DNA from: Nocardioides sp. zg-1228
GTDB lineage: Bacteria; Actinomycetota; Actinomycetes; Propionibacteriales; Nocardioidaceae
Reading direction: 5' to 3'
Assembly (NCBI RefSeq): GCF_017086465.1
Contig: NZ_CP070961.1
Coordinates: 1,860,001 to 1,924,000, forward strand
Length of the DNA: 64,000 nt
Part shown: positions 27,277-38,696 of the stretch, piece by piece
Layout of the letters: the number at the start of each line of letters is the position of its first letter
Position numbering within the stretch: the first letter of the stretch is position 1
Made by a program: the position numbers and the translations under genes
Notes under the pieces: model-generated
What the model was told of the DNA's origin: nothing
Databases searched by the model: none
Seen by the model: only the letters and a program-made list of their open reading frames with translations

Positions 27277-27331
27277 CCCGATGACGCACCACGTCGAGTG
27301 CGTGGCACTGCTGGAGCCGCGGCGCCGCTGA
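27277..27331 (+). pseudogene. Displaced 3' end of the RNA methyltransferase gene
   Basis: The segment reads PMTHHVECVALLEPRRR then TGA in the methyltransferase frame. The first 40 bp repeat 24938-24977 with one silent change (GCG to GCA). This is what remains of the native 3' end after the 2.3-kb insertion, and marks the right boundary. Bases 27277-27316 are the right direct repeat. Confidence 0.88.
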
Positions 27332-27372
27332 GCGTGCTTGCCACGTCCGCGGTGCGGCGCGAGGCTGGTCGC

Positions 27373-27729
27373 ATGGCCAGCTACGACGTCAACCCGGCCG
27401 CCGTCACCCACGCGCGCCGCCTCATCGACGGCCGGCAGTACGTCCTCGACAGCGACTGGGGGCAGGTGCAGCCCGACGCGGAGGCGGAGAACGCCTACCT
27501 CGAGCGGCACTCGTGGGACGACTACAGCGCCTGGCACCTCGGCCTCACGGATGGTGCGAACGACGGGACGAAGGCGCGCTACGCCTTCGTCTACGGCGAC
27601 CTGCGGCGCGTGCACCGCTCGGGCCTGATCGCCTGCGTCTACCGCGCGGCGGAGTGGCGTCACAAGGCGGTCGAGCTCGCCGCCCACGACCTGCTCCAGC
27701 GCCTCGACCAGATGGCCGGCATCGACTGA
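27373..27729 (+). CDS. Conserved hypothetical actinobacterial protein
   Basis: A 118-residue soluble protein with no domain I can name. Its sequence (VLDSDWGQVQPDAEAEN, HSWDDYSAWHLGLTDGA, YAFVYGDLRRVHRSGL) is of a type common and well conserved in actinobacteria, rich in Trp and His, and predicted mixed alpha/beta. It lies just right of the accessory insert and belongs to the native chromosome: normal high G+C returns here. It converges on the kinase-like gene with 4 bp between stops. Confidence 0.75.
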   Translation: MASYDVNPAAVTHARRLIDGRQYVLDSDWGQVQPDAEAENAYLERHSWDDYSAWHLGLTDGANDGTKARYAFVYGDLRRVHRSGLIACVYRAAEWRHKAVELAAHDLLQRLDQMAGID

Positions 27730-27733
27730 GCGG

Positions 27734-28267
27734 TCAACCTCCGAGGAGCGAGGTGAGCTCCGCCAGGGCGGCTTGCCGGTCGGTCGCGTCCACGACCGCC
27801 CACCCGTGCTCAGTGGCGAGGTCGAGCAGCTGGCGCCGACCCTCCAGCACGAGCTCGTCGCCGCCGCGCTCCTCGATGATCCGCGAGACCACCACGTTGA
27901 CCGCGGTCCGCGGACGCCCGCGGAGCCGCGCCAGCAGGACGTCCGGTGCCACGTCCAACACCACGCCGGCGTACGCCGCTCCCGCCGCGGCCGCGGCCGC
28001 CTCGAAGCGCTCGGCCTGGGCGGGGGTGACGATGAGCTGGGGGAGCACGACGTCGCGGCCCGTGCGCAGGTAGGCCGTCAGCAGCGCCAGCGCGGAGGAG
28101 CGCACCGCCTCCCCGGTGCCGACGAAGTCGTCCCCCCAGCCCGAGACCCACGACCGGAGCTCATCGATGTCGCACACGAGGGTGCCGGGTCGCGCGGCGG
28201 CGAGGTCGTGCGCCAGGGTCGTCTTGCCGACGCCGGAGGGGCCGTTGAGGTGGACGAGGGTGGGCAC
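27734..28267 (-). CDS. P-loop NTPase / small-molecule kinase-like protein
   Basis: A 177-residue AAA_33-type ATPase. The Walker A motif is HLNGPSGVGKTTLA at residues about 6-19; DIDELRSW follows, and an Arg-rich lid (RLRGRPRTAVN) lies near residue 110, resembling adenylylsulfate, gluconate or chloramphenicol-phosphotransferase-like kinases. The phosphate acceptor is unknown. GTG 28267 is preferred because TACAGT lies 6 nt upstream on this strand (leaderless). It is divergent from acnA. Confidence 0.8.
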   Translation of the reverse strand: MPTLVHLNGPSGVGKTTLAHDLAAARPGTLVCDIDELRSWVSGWGDDFVGTGEAVRSSALALLTAYLRTGRDVVLPQLIVTPAQAERFEAAAAAAGAAYAGVVLDVAPDVLLARLRGRPRTAVNVVVSRIIEERGGDELVLEGRRQLLDLATEHGWAVVDATDRQAALAELTSLLGG

Positions 28268-28334
28268 CGGCGGACTGTAGCCCGAGCGCCGCGACACGCG
28301 GGCGTACCCGGTTGGCACTCTCCTCGACCTCGTG

Positions 28335-28352
28335 TATCTTGATATCGAGATA
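28335..28352. promoter_or_regulatory. Operator-like palindrome upstream of aconitase
   Basis: TATCTTGATATCGAGATA is an 18-bp palindrome with one mismatched pair (half-site TATCTYGAT), 94 bp before the acnA start and 68 bp from the divergent kinase-like gene. It is notably AT-rich for this chromosome. The regulator is not identifiable from the sequence. Confidence 0.6.
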
Positions 28353-28445
28353 GTTTGACCGGTACTAAGGGTCGCCTGACTTCCCGCGCCCCAGGGTGCG
28401 ACGGCAAGATGGACGCGAACCCGCGAACTCCCGAGGAGACGGCTG

Positions 28446-31270
<2,825 letters not shown>

Positions 31271-31274
<4 letters not shown>

Positions 31275-31867
31275 ACGACCGCGCTGCCGACCCGGCAGAC
31301 GTGTGGCGCGGCCGCGTCCAGGACCACCTGGACGCGGCCGGCCGGCCGCCGCTCGGCGGCATGGCCGACTGGGAGGTCTTCCCCTTCGAGCGCGACGGCC
31401 TGACCCCGAAGGCGATGGGGGAGCGGGTCGTCCCCGAGCCCGATCGGTCCCGCGACGCCGCGGACTGCCGCACCTGCCGGTCCCTCACCGTGCCCGCCCA
31501 GGTCCTGCACACCGGTGATCGGCTCGCCGTGATCCGCCCGGGCGGCACCAGCCTGCCCTTCGTGGCCAACATCGTCGCGCGCCAGCACGTGCTCATCGAC
31601 GACCTGGACGACGACGGCCACGCCGAGCTCGGCCGGCTCATCGGCCGCACCTACGCCGCGGTGTCCGCGCTCGACGGCGTCGGCAACGTGCACCTCACCA
31701 AGTGGGAGAACGGCAGCGGCCACCTCTCGGTCAACGTGATGGCCCGGCCCCTCGGCGTCCTCGAGCTCCGCGGCTCCAACCTGCCGGTCTGGGCCGACAT
31801 GCTGCCCGACATCCCGCAGGCCGAGTACGACGAGCGCGCCGAGGCCGTGCGCGCGGCACTGTCGTGA
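31271..31867 (+). CDS. Uncharacterised protein, possibly HIT-like
   Basis: A 198-residue soluble protein. It has a CxxC pair (DCRTCRSL), a predicted beta-rich core ([18 protein letters not shown]) and the segment [21 protein letters not shown], which is reminiscent of HIT/GalT-type folds, though the exact HxHxH triad is absent. Function unknown. The ATG overlaps the acnA stop and its own stop overlaps the next GTG, so it is translated with aconitase and DUF3105. Confidence 0.65.
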
Positions 31868-32583
31868 CCGACCGACCCGACGACGTGGACGACCCTCACC
31901 TGTCCGGTCCCACGGGTGCGCCCGGGTCCGTCCAGGGGACCGACGCGCCGGACGCACGGCCCGCGCCTGCGGCGGCGTACCCGCCCGCCGCCCAGCAGCC
32001 GCACCGCAACCTGCCGCTCGTGCTGGCGAGCGTCGCGTCGGCCCTGGTGCTGGGCGCCGCGCTCGTGGCACCCCTCGTCGATCGGGCGATCCGGGGCGAC
32101 GAGCGCGCGCAGCGCGCCCTCGACCTCACCCTGGTCGAGACGTGGGAGATCACCGACGGGACCCACACGGAGGGCGACGTCGACTATCCGCAGGACCCGC
32201 CCGCGGGCGGGCCACACGCGCCGATCTGGCTGGACTGCGGCGTCTACGACGAGCCGGTGCGCGAGGAGAACGCGGTGCACGACCTCGAGCACGGCACCGT
32301 GTGGATCACCCACGACCCGGACCTGTCCGACTCCGACCGTGCGCTGCTCGCCGAGCAGCTGCCCGCCAACGGGATCATGTCGCCGCGCGAGGACCTCCCC
32401 TCGCCCGTCGTGGTGACGGTCTGGGGCGCCCAGCTGCACCTGGACGGCGCCGACGACCGCCGGCTGGGGCTGTTCCTCGAGGAGTACGGCGACGGGCACA
32501 CCGCCCCGGAGTTCGGGGTGAGCTGTCGCGGCGGCACGCCCGACCCGCAGGGTGGGCTGCCGGGCGCCGGCACCAACGCCTGA
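31864..32583 (+). CDS. DUF3105 membrane-anchored protein
   Basis: A 239-residue protein with a Pro/Ala-rich cytoplasmic N-terminus (about 45 residues), one transmembrane helix (LVLASVASALVLGAALVAPLV) and an extracytoplasmic DUF3105 domain with the family signature WLDCGVYDEPVREENAVHDLEHGTVWITH. The conserved Cys and His residues suggest metal binding, but no activity is known. The GTG start overlaps the previous stop. A strong hairpin follows 20 bp after its end. Confidence 0.88.
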   Translation: MTDRPDDVDDPHLSGPTGAPGSVQGTDAPDARPAPAAAYPPAAQQPHRNLPLVLASVASALVLGAALVAPLVDRAIRGDERAQRALDLTLVETWEITDGTHTEGDVDYPQDPPAGGPHAPIWLDCGVYDEPVREENAVHDLEHGTVWITHDPDLSDSDRALLAEQLPANGIMSPREDLPSPVVVTVWGAQLHLDGADDRRLGLFLEEYGDGHTAPEFGVSCRGGTPDPQGGLPGAGTNA

Positions 32584-32603
32584 CCGCGGCTCCGGCCGCA
32601 CAC

Positions 32604-32644
32604 CGTGGCGGATCCGAGTCACCAGGTGGCTCGGATCCGCCACG
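32604..32644 (+). terminator. Strong terminator after DUF3105
   Basis: CGTGGCGGATCCGAG (32604-32618) pairs perfectly with CTCGGATCCGCCACG (32630-32644) across 11 nt. It closes the acnA-DUF3105 transcript 20 bp after the stop. Confidence 0.85.
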
Positions 32645-32704
32645 ATGTCACGATGCGGTGGTCAGCGGGCCGGGGGAGGCCGGGAGTGGCCTAGCGTGGG
32701 CGAC

Positions 32705-33010
32705 ATGATCGTCGCCTTCTCACTGTCACCCATGACCAGCGACCCGACCGGCTCGGTCACGGACGCGGTCGCCGCCGCAGTGCGCGTCGTACGCGAGTCC
32801 GGCCTGCCGCACGAGACCAACGCCATGTTCACCAACATCGAGGGGGAGTGGGACGAGGTGATGGCGGTGGTCAAGCGAGCCGTCGACGTCGTCGCCGAGG
32901 TGTCCCCGCGGGTCGGGCTCGTGCTGAAGGCCGACATCCGCCCCGGCTACGACGGCCAGCTGAGGGCCAAGGTCGAGCGGATCGAGGAGGCGTTGCGCGA
33001 TGGACAGTGA
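32705..33010 (+). CDS. MTH1187-family thiamine-binding protein
   Basis: A 101-residue ferredoxin-like-fold protein of the MTH1187/YkoF-related family, whose members bind thiamine. The opening MIVAFSLSPM and the stretch NAMFTNIEGEWDEVMAVVKR are typical. TAGCGT ends 7 nt before the ATG (leaderless). Its stop lies 11 bp inside the next gene, which encodes a YjbQ-type enzyme also tied to thiamine phosphates, so the pair probably serves thiamine salvage. No TPP riboswitch was recognised upstream. Confidence 0.88.
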   Translation: MIVAFSLSPMTSDPTGSVTDAVAAAVRVVRESGLPHETNAMFTNIEGEWDEVMAVVKRAVDVVAEVSPRVGLVLKADIRPGYDGQLRAKVERIEEALRDGQ

Positions 33011-33404
33011 GGTGCGCAGCTATCGCACCGGTGGCGACGAGGTCGTGCTCGACCTGACCCGGGACGCGGCCGACTTCGTGTCGGGGCGCGGCGACGGGCT
33101 CCTCCAGGTCTTCGTCCCGCACGCGACCGCGGGGATCGCGGTCATCGAGACCGGCGCCGGCTCCGACGACGACCTGCTGGCCGCGCTCGGCGACCTGCTC
33201 CCCGCCGACGACCGGTGGCGGCACCGCCACGGCTCTGCCGGCCACGGGCGCTCCCACGTCATGCCCGCGATCGTCCCGCCCCACTGCACCGTGCCGGTGC
33301 TCGGGGGGACGCTCGCCCTCGGCACCTGGCAGAGCATCTGCCTGGTGGACCTCAACGTCGACAATGCCGAGCGCCAGGTGCGCTGGTCGTTCCTCGCGGC
33401 GTGA
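33000..33404 (+). CDS. YjbQ family secondary thiamine-phosphate synthase (UPF0047)
   Basis: A 134-residue YjbQ/UPF0047 protein. Conserved blocks include GLLQVFVPHATAGIAVIE, the His-rich HRHGSAGHGRSHVMPAIV, and GTWQSICLVDLN. Members complement thiamine-phosphate synthase loss, presumably by a side activity, and the true reaction is unclear. The ATG overlaps the thiamine-binding gene by 11 bp, giving tight coupling. The GNAT gene follows after 4 bp. Confidence 0.9.
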   Translation: MDSEVRSYRTGGDEVVLDLTRDAADFVSGRGDGLLQVFVPHATAGIAVIETGAGSDDDLLAALGDLLPADDRWRHRHGSAGHGRSHVMPAIVPPHCTVPVLGGTLALGTWQSICLVDLNVDNAERQVRWSFLAA

Positions 33405-33408
33405 CGAC

Positions 33409-34017
33409 GTGAGCGACGGCAGGGCGCTCGGCGGCACGGTCGAGGTGCGCGAGGCCGGCGACGTGGACACCCCCGCGGTCGAGAGGATCGTGGAGGCCGC
33501 GTTCGGTGAGCACGGGGTGGCCATCAACGACGTGATGGCGCGGCTGCGCGGTGTCGAGGAGGACATGGCGGTCGAGCTGGTCGCCGTCGCCGACGACGAG
33601 ATCGTCGGGTGCGTCGCGCTGTCCCGTGCCTGGCTCGACGCCCGCGAGCGGCTGGTGGACGTGCTGGTGCTCAGCCCGCTGGCGGTCGCTCCCGAGCGCC
33701 AGGGCAGGGGCATCGGGAGCCGGCTGCTCGCCGAGGTCCCCCCGGTGGCCGAGCGTCTCGGCGCGCCACTGGTGTTCCTCGAGGGTGCGCCCGGCTACTA
33801 CGGCAACCGCGGCTGGAGCCCGGCCTCGACACACGGCCTCGAGCGGCCCTCGTTCCGCATCCCCGAGCCGGCCTGCCAGGTCCTGCTGCTCGCGGGCCAC
33901 GAACCGTGGATGACGGGGCGGCTGGTCTACCCGGACGCGTGGTGGCGCCTCGACCTGGTCGGCCTGCGCGACCCGGAGCTCGGGGAGGTGGAGCGGGCGC
34001 TCGGCGGTGGTCGGTAG
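33409..34017 (+). CDS. GNAT family N-acetyltransferase
   Basis: A 202-residue GNAT protein with acetyl-CoA motif VAPERQGRGIGSRLLAEV at residues about 95-112 and motif B APGYYGNRGWSP. It resembles the YhbS-type GNAT subgroup. The acceptor is unknown. The GTG start at 33409 is 4 bp after the YjbQ stop, so it ends a three-gene operon starting at 32705. Its stop lies 2 bp before the LexA box of the next gene. Confidence 0.85.
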   Translation: MSDGRALGGTVEVREAGDVDTPAVERIVEAAFGEHGVAINDVMARLRGVEEDMAVELVAVADDEIVGCVALSRAWLDARERLVDVLVLSPLAVAPERQGRGIGSRLLAEVPPVAERLGAPLVFLEGAPGYYGNRGWSPASTHGLERPSFRIPEPACQVLLLAGHEPWMTGRLVYPDAWWRLDLVGLRDPELGEVERALGGGR

Positions 34018-34019
34018 GA

Positions 34020-34035
34020 TCGAACACCTGTTCGA
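34020..34035. promoter_or_regulatory. LexA-binding SOS box
   Basis: TCGAACACCTGTTCGA is a perfect match to the actinobacterial SOS box TCGAAC-N4-GTTCGA. It directly abuts TAGAAT (34036-34041), the presumed -10 box, so bound LexA would occlude the promoter of the gene starting at 34049. Confidence 0.88.
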
Positions 34036-34048
34036 TAGAATGGCCGGC

Positions 34049-34465
34049 GTGTTCCCTGCGCCGCAGCCCCGCCAACGGCCCACGCCGCCGTCGGGCCACC
34101 CCGGCGTGGCCCCGCCCGGCTGGCCCCGGCAGGTCCGTCCTCCCGACGCCCCCGACTGGGAGGCGACCGCCGCCAGCTGGTTGCTCGACATCTGTCCACC
34201 CGACTACCGCCGCTTCTCCGGCCTGCGCCGCCACGTCGTCGTGCTCGCCCGCTTCGCCGTGCTGCACGTCGAGGCCCAGCAGCTCGCCACGCGCCGGGGG
34301 CTGAGCGAGATCCGCGGCGACCTCAAGGACGTGGCCGACGAGGCGGTCGTCCTCGCGGCCGTGCAGACCTTCCAGCTCGAGGACGCCCGCCTGCTCGGCG
34401 TACGCCGCGAGGTGGGTCTCGTCGAGGACGCGCTCCGCGGGCGTCGCTACCGGGTGCGGATGTGA
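34049..34465 (+). CDS. SOS-regulated protein of unknown function
   Basis: A 138-residue protein, Pro-rich for the first 40 residues and then helical and basic (DWEATAASWLLDICPPDYR, FSGLRRHVVVLARFAVLHVEA, VEDALRGRRYRVRM). The family is conserved in actinobacteria but I know of no function; it is not LexA, RecA or an ImuA/ImuB protein. GTG 34049 is chosen because TAGAAT ends 7 nt before it, matching the leaderless pattern; ATG 34040 overlaps that -10 box. The LexA box immediately upstream makes DNA-damage induction very likely. The small size suggests an accessory role in repair, division arrest or mutagenesis. Confidence 0.8.
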   Translation: MFPAPQPRQRPTPPSGHPGVAPPGWPRQVRPPDAPDWEATAASWLLDICPPDYRRFSGLRRHVVVLARFAVLHVEAQQLATRRGLSEIRGDLKDVADEAVVLAAVQTFQLEDARLLGVRREVGLVEDALRGRRYRVRM

Positions 34466-34485
34466 GGGCTGGCTAGGGTCGGCGG

Positions 34486-35763
34486 ATGCATCGATTCGCC
34501 GCGGTGGCCGTCGTCGACCCACACGGGCGGGTCCTGGTGCAGGAGCGCGGGCACGACGCCGTCCACGAGCCGGGGCGTTGGGGCTATCCCGGCGGCGACC
34601 TCGAGGACGGCGAGGACTTCGCGGCGGCGGCCGTCCGCGAGCTCGCGGAGGAGACCGGACTGGTCGTCGCGGCCGACGACCTCGAGTCGTTGGGGGTACG
34701 ACGCTTCCACAGCGACGGGTGCGGCGGCGACGACGAGTTCGAGCTCTTCGCGGTGCGGACGAGGGCCACCGACGAGGACGTCGTGTGCGGCGAGGGCCGG
34801 CAGATGGACTTCGTCGACCTCGACGACCTCGCCGGCCGGCCGCTCCACCGCGCAACGGAGCTGACCCTCGATCTGGTGCGGCAGTGGTGCGCGAGCGCGA
34901 TCCGGACCGACTTCGTGCAGGTGACGCTGGTCGATCCGCGCGGGCGCGTGCTGATGCAGGAGCGCGACGAGCACGCCCCGGTCTGGCCCGACATGTGGTG
35001 CTTTCCCGGTGGCGGTCTCGAGGAGGGTGAGGAGCCCGTGGTCGGAGCCGCGCGCGAGCTCGCCGAGGAGACGGGCGTCGCGGCGGCGCCCGATGAGCTC
35101 ACCGACCTCGGCCGGTTCGAGCTCGCCACCGACCGCGGGACCTTCCGGTTCCACGCCTTCGTGGCCCGTACGACGCTCGGCGACCGCGACCTGGAGTGCC
35201 ACGAGGGCCGGCAGATGGTGTTCGTCGCGCCGGCTCGGTTGGCCGACCTCGACCTCGTCCCGTCCACCCGGCTCGTCGAGCCGTCCCTCGGTCGGTGGAT
35301 CGACGACCACCCCTTCGACCCCGGCCCCGACCCGCGCCGCTTCGCCGGCGTCATCCTGGTCGACCGCAGGGGTTGGATCCTGCTGCAGGAGCGCGACGAG
35401 CACCCGCGCATCGACCCCGAGAAGTGGGGACTCGCCGGAGGCCACGTCGAGCCCGGGGAGGACTTCGAGCCCGCTGCCCACCGCGAGCTGGAGGAGGAGA
35501 CCGGCGTACGCCTTCCGCCCGGCGGGCTGCGGCTCTTCCGCGAGTTCGTCGTCGACCACCGGGAGGCCTACGGCACCTGGGACGTGATGCAGGTGTTCGT
35601 CGCCGCCACCGACCTGACCGACGCCGACATCGACTGCCGCGAGGGCCGCCGGATCATCTTCGTCGACCCCGAGGTCGCGCGCGGGCTCGACCTGACCTCG
35701 GCCGCGATCGACATCGTTCCGGCCTTCCTCGGCAGCGACGTCTACGCCACGATGACCCCATGA
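34486..35763 (+). CDS. Protein with three tandem Nudix hydrolase domains
   Basis: A 425-residue protein made of three consecutive Nudix domains. Complete Nudix boxes (G-x5-E-x7-RE-U-x-EE-x-G-U) are at residues 37-59 (ending RELAEETGL), 176-198 (RELAEETGV) and 319-341 (RELEEETGV). Each domain also keeps a late EGRQM/EGRRI motif followed by a hydrophobic FVD or FVA. All catalytic glutamates are present three times, so all domains could be active. Nudix enzymes cleave nucleoside diphosphates linked to a moiety X; the substrate is unknown. TAGGGT ends 6 nt before the ATG. The next gene overlaps its stop (ATGA). Confidence 0.92.
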   Translation: MHRFAAVAVVDPHGRVLVQERGHDAVHEPGRWGYPGGDLEDGEDFAAAAVRELAEETGLVVAADDLESLGVRRFHSDGCGGDDEFELFAVRTRATDEDVVCGEGRQMDFVDLDDLAGRPLHRATELTLDLVRQWCASAIRTDFVQVTLVDPRGRVLMQERDEHAPVWPDMWCFPGGGLEEGEEPVVGAARELAEETGVAAAPDELTDLGRFELATDRGTFRFHAFVARTTLGDRDLECHEGRQMVFVAPARLADLDLVPSTRLVEPSLGRWIDDHPFDPGPDPRRFAGVILVDRRGWILLQERDEHPRIDPEKWGLAGGHVEPGEDFEPAAHRELEEETGVRLPPGGLRLFREFVVDHREAYGTWDVMQVFVAATDLTDADIDCREGRRIIFVDPEVARGLDLTSAAIDIVPAFLGSDVYATMTP

Positions 35764-36695
35764 GCCGCCCCAGCCTGACCGTGCACCCCGTCCCGTCGAT
35801 GGGTGCCGAGGACGTGGTCGTCACCATGGACGGCACCGTCCTCACCGGCACCGAGGACGGCGTGATCTGGGCGCTCGACCCGGCCACCGGCAGCACCCGA
35901 CGGGTCGCCGACACAGGTGGCCGCCCGCTCGGGCTCGAGCTGCTGCCCGACGGCGACCTCGTGGTGTGCGACGCGCGCCGCGGCGTGCTGCGGGTGTCGC
36001 TCGGGACCGGCGCCGTGGAGGTGCTGGTCGACCGGGTCGAGGGCCGGGCGATGATGTTCTGCAACAACGCGGCCGTCGCGGCCGACGGCACCATCTGGTT
36101 CAGCGACTCCTCGCTGCACTTCGGCGTCGAGCGGTGGAAGGACGACTTCGTCCAGGACACCCGCACCGGCCGGCTGGTGCGCCGCGACCCCGACGGCTCC
36201 GTCGAGGTGGTGCTCACCGGGTTGGCGTTCGCCAACGGCGTGGCGCTGGCCGCCGACGAGTCCTACGTCGCGGTCGCCGAGTGCCGCGGGCGCACCGTCG
36301 TACGCCTGTGGCTGGCCGGGCCGAGGGCGGGGGAGCGCGACCACCTCGTCACCGACCTCCCGGGCTACCCCGACAACATCAGCCGGGGGAGCGACGGGCT
36401 CATCTGGGTGGCCGTCGCGAGCCCGGTCGACGGCCTCGTCGAGCGCCTGGGGTCCGCGCCGCTCCTACTGCGTCGGGCGATCACGCGGATCCCCGAGAGG
36501 CTCCAGCCCAGGCCGGCGCAGACGATCCGGGTGCAGGCCTACGACGACACAGGGCGGCTGGTGCACGACCTCGACCTCGAGCGGCCCGGCGACGGCCCCG
36601 GCTTCCACATGGTGACCGGGGTGCGGGAGCACGACGGACGCGTCTGGCTGGGCAGCCTGCACGAGCCGTCGGTAGCAGTCATCGACCGTCCATGA
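35760..36695 (+). CDS. SMP-30/strictosidine synthase-like beta-propeller protein
   Basis: A 311-residue six-bladed beta-propeller of the SMP-30/gluconolactonase/strictosidine-synthase group, with repeated blades such as [18 protein letters not shown] and [18 protein letters not shown] and a calcium-site-like Asn in [12 protein letters not shown]. It probably is a lactonase or arylesterase-type hydrolase; the substrate is unknown. There is no signal peptide, so it is cytoplasmic. The ATG overlaps the triple-Nudix stop by 4 bp, so the two are coupled and may act on related metabolites. Confidence 0.82.
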   Translation: MSRPSLTVHPVPSMGAEDVVVTMDGTVLTGTEDGVIWALDPATGSTRRVADTGGRPLGLELLPDGDLVVCDARRGVLRVSLGTGAVEVLVDRVEGRAMMFCNNAAVAADGTIWFSDSSLHFGVERWKDDFVQDTRTGRLVRRDPDGSVEVVLTGLAFANGVALAADESYVAVAECRGRTVVRLWLAGPRAGERDHLVTDLPGYPDNISRGSDGLIWVAVASPVDGLVERLGSAPLLLRRAITRIPERLQPRPAQTIRVQAYDDTGRLVHDLDLERPGDGPGFHMVTGVREHDGRVWLGSLHEPSVAVIDRP

Positions 36696-36711
36696 AATAG
36701 ACTCCTGCCCC

Positions 36712-38616
36712 ATGGCTCTCCTCGACTCGATCGCCTCCCCGCGCGACCTCCGCGGCCTCACCGCGGAGCAGCTCGACGAGCTCGCGGCCGAGATCCGCGA
36801 CGTGATGATCCGCACGGTCGCGACCAACTCGGGTCACCTGGGCCCCAACCTCGGTGTGGTCGAGCTGACGCTCGCGATCCACCGCGTCTTCGACTCTCCC
36901 CACGACCGCGTCGTCTTCGACACCGGCCACCAGTCGTACGTGCACAAGCTCGTCACCGGGCGCCACACCGACTTCGACACCCTGCGCAAGGAGGGCGGCC
37001 TCAGCGGCTACCCGAGCCAGGCCGAGTCCGAGCACGACATCGTCGAGAACTCGCACGCCTCGACCGCCCTGTCCTACGCCGACGGGCTCGCCAAGGCCTA
37101 CGCGATCCGCGGTGACGAGCGCCACGTCGTCGCCGTCATCGGCGACGGCGCGCTGACCGGCGGCATGGCGTGGGAGGCCCTCAACAACATCGCCATCGCG
37201 AAGAAGAGCCGCCTGGTGATCGTCGTCAACGACAACGAGCGCTCCTACACGCCGACCATCGGCGGGCTCGCCACCGCGCTGACCTCGCTGCGCACCAACC
37301 CCCGCTACGAGCAGGTCCTCGACCTGGTGAAGAAGCGGCTCAACGCCGTGCCCGGCGTCGGCCACGCGGCCTACGACGCCCTCCACGCCGTCAAGAAGGG
37401 GATGAAGGACGCGATCGCCCCGCAGGGCCTCTTCGAGGACCTCGGCCTGAAGTACGTCGGCCCCGTCGACGGACACGACCGGACCGCGATGGAGCAGGCG
37501 CTGGCCAGCGCCAAGCGCTTCGACGGCCCCGTGATCGTCCACGCCCTGACCCGCAAGGGCCAGGGCTACGACCCGGCGCTGCGCCACGAGGCCGACCAGT
37601 TCCACGCGCCCGGCCCGTTCGACGTGCAGACCGGTGCGGAGAAGCCCAAGGGCAAGATCTGGACCGACCACTTCTCCGAGGCCATCGTCGACCTCGGCGC
37701 CCGCCGCGAGGACGTGGTGGCGATCACCGCGGCCATGATGCACCCCGTCGGCCTCGACGTGTTCGCCGAGAAGTACCCCGAGCGCACGTTCGACGTCGGC
37801 ATCGCCGAGCAGCACGCCGTCACGTCGGCCGCCGGCCTGGCGATGGGTGGCCTGCACCCCGTCTTCGCCGTCTACGCGACCTTCCTCAACCGCGCCTTCG
37901 ACCAGGTGCTGATGGACGTCGCCCTGCACCGCTGCGGCGTCACGTTCGTGCTCGACCGCTCGGGCGTCACCGGCGACGACGGGGCCAGCCACAACGGCAT
38001 GTGGGACATGTCGATCCTCCAGGTCGTCCCGGGCCTGCGGCTGGCGGCACCGCGCGACGTCACGCGGCTGGGCGAGCTGCTCGACGAGGCGGTCCAGGTC
38101 GACGACGCCCCGACGGTGGTGCGCTTCCCCAAGGGCCCGCCGCCGGAGGACGTCCCCGCCATCGGCCGCGCCGGCGGCGCCGACGTGCTCGTGCGCTCGG
38201 GTGAGCGCGACGTGCTGATCGTGGCCGTCGGGTCGATGGCCACGACCGCCGTCGACGTGGCGTCGCGACTGACCGCCCAGGGGATCGGGGTCACGGTGGT
38301 GGACCCCCGCTGGGTGAAGCCGGTCGACCCCGCTCTGATCGACCTCGCCCGCGAGCACCGCCTCGTGGTGAGCGTCGAGGACAACGGGCGCGTCGGCGGG
38401 TGTGGCACCGCGCTGCTCCAGGCGCTCACCGACGCGGGCGTGCGTACGCCGTTCCGCCTCCACGGCATCCCGCAGGAGTTCCTCGACCACGCCAAGCGCG
38501 ACGCCATCCTCGCCCGCATCGGGCTCGACGCGCAGACCCTCGCCCGCTCGATCGTCGAGGACGTCACCGCCCTCGACCGGGGGCTCACCGTCGTCGAGGT
38601 CGACCACACCGCCTGA
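36712..38616 (+). CDS. dxs: 1-deoxy-D-xylulose-5-phosphate synthase
   Basis: This 634-residue thiamine-diphosphate enzyme condenses pyruvate and glyceraldehyde 3-phosphate, the first step of the MEP isoprenoid pathway. Motifs: [18 protein letters not shown] (catalytic His), the ThDP-binding [16 protein letters not shown] and the transketolase-type [17 protein letters not shown] near residue 365. The C-terminal transketolase domain is complete. TAGACT (36698-36703) ends 8 nt before the ATG and no Shine-Dalgarno is present, so it is probably leaderless. Neighbours belong to other pathways. Confidence 0.97.
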   Translation: MALLDSIASPRDLRGLTAEQLDELAAEIRDVMIRTVATNSGHLGPNLGVVELTLAIHRVFDSPHDRVVFDTGHQSYVHKLVTGRHTDFDTLRKEGGLSGYPSQAESEHDIVENSHASTALSYADGLAKAYAIRGDERHVVAVIGDGALTGGMAWEALNNIAIAKKSRLVIVVNDNERSYTPTIGGLATALTSLRTNPRYEQVLDLVKKRLNAVPGVGHAAYDALHAVKKGMKDAIAPQGLFEDLGLKYVGPVDGHDRTAMEQALASAKRFDGPVIVHALTRKGQGYDPALRHEADQFHAPGPFDVQTGAEKPKGKIWTDHFSEAIVDLGARREDVVAITAAMMHPVGLDVFAEKYPERTFDVGIAEQHAVTSAAGLAMGGLHPVFAVYATFLNRAFDQVLMDVALHRCGVTFVLDRSGVTGDDGASHNGMWDMSILQVVPGLRLAAPRDVTRLGELLDEAVQVDDAPTVVRFPKGPPPEDVPAIGRAGGADVLVRSGERDVLIVAVGSMATTAVDVASRLTAQGIGVTVVDPRWVKPVDPALIDLAREHRLVVSVEDNGRVGGCGTALLQALTDAGVRTPFRLHGIPQEFLDHAKRDAILARIGLDAQTLARSIVEDVTALDRGLTVVEVDHTA

Positions 38617-38696
38617 ACAGCACCCGGGTGTCCCTGCCGACGGGAGGCTCGGCGGAGGGGTCGACGGTCGGGGCCGGGCGGTCCTAGGTTGCTGTG

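Noticed and set aside
24938..27316. Target-site duplication by IS3 transposition alone
   Set aside because: IS3 elements duplicate only a few base pairs; a 40-bp repeat requires another mechanism such as site-specific integration or recombination.
32584..32704. TPP riboswitch before the thiamine-binding/YjbQ pair
   Set aside because: The strong palindrome is a simple 15-bp hairpin placed as a terminator of the preceding gene; the conserved thi-box CUGAGA core is absent and the next gene looks leaderless.
34040..34042. ATG 34040 as start of the SOS gene
   Set aside because: It overlaps the presumed -10 box TAGAAT; GTG 34049 has the 7-nt spacing seen at other leaderless genes. Only RNA 5'-end data would settle it.
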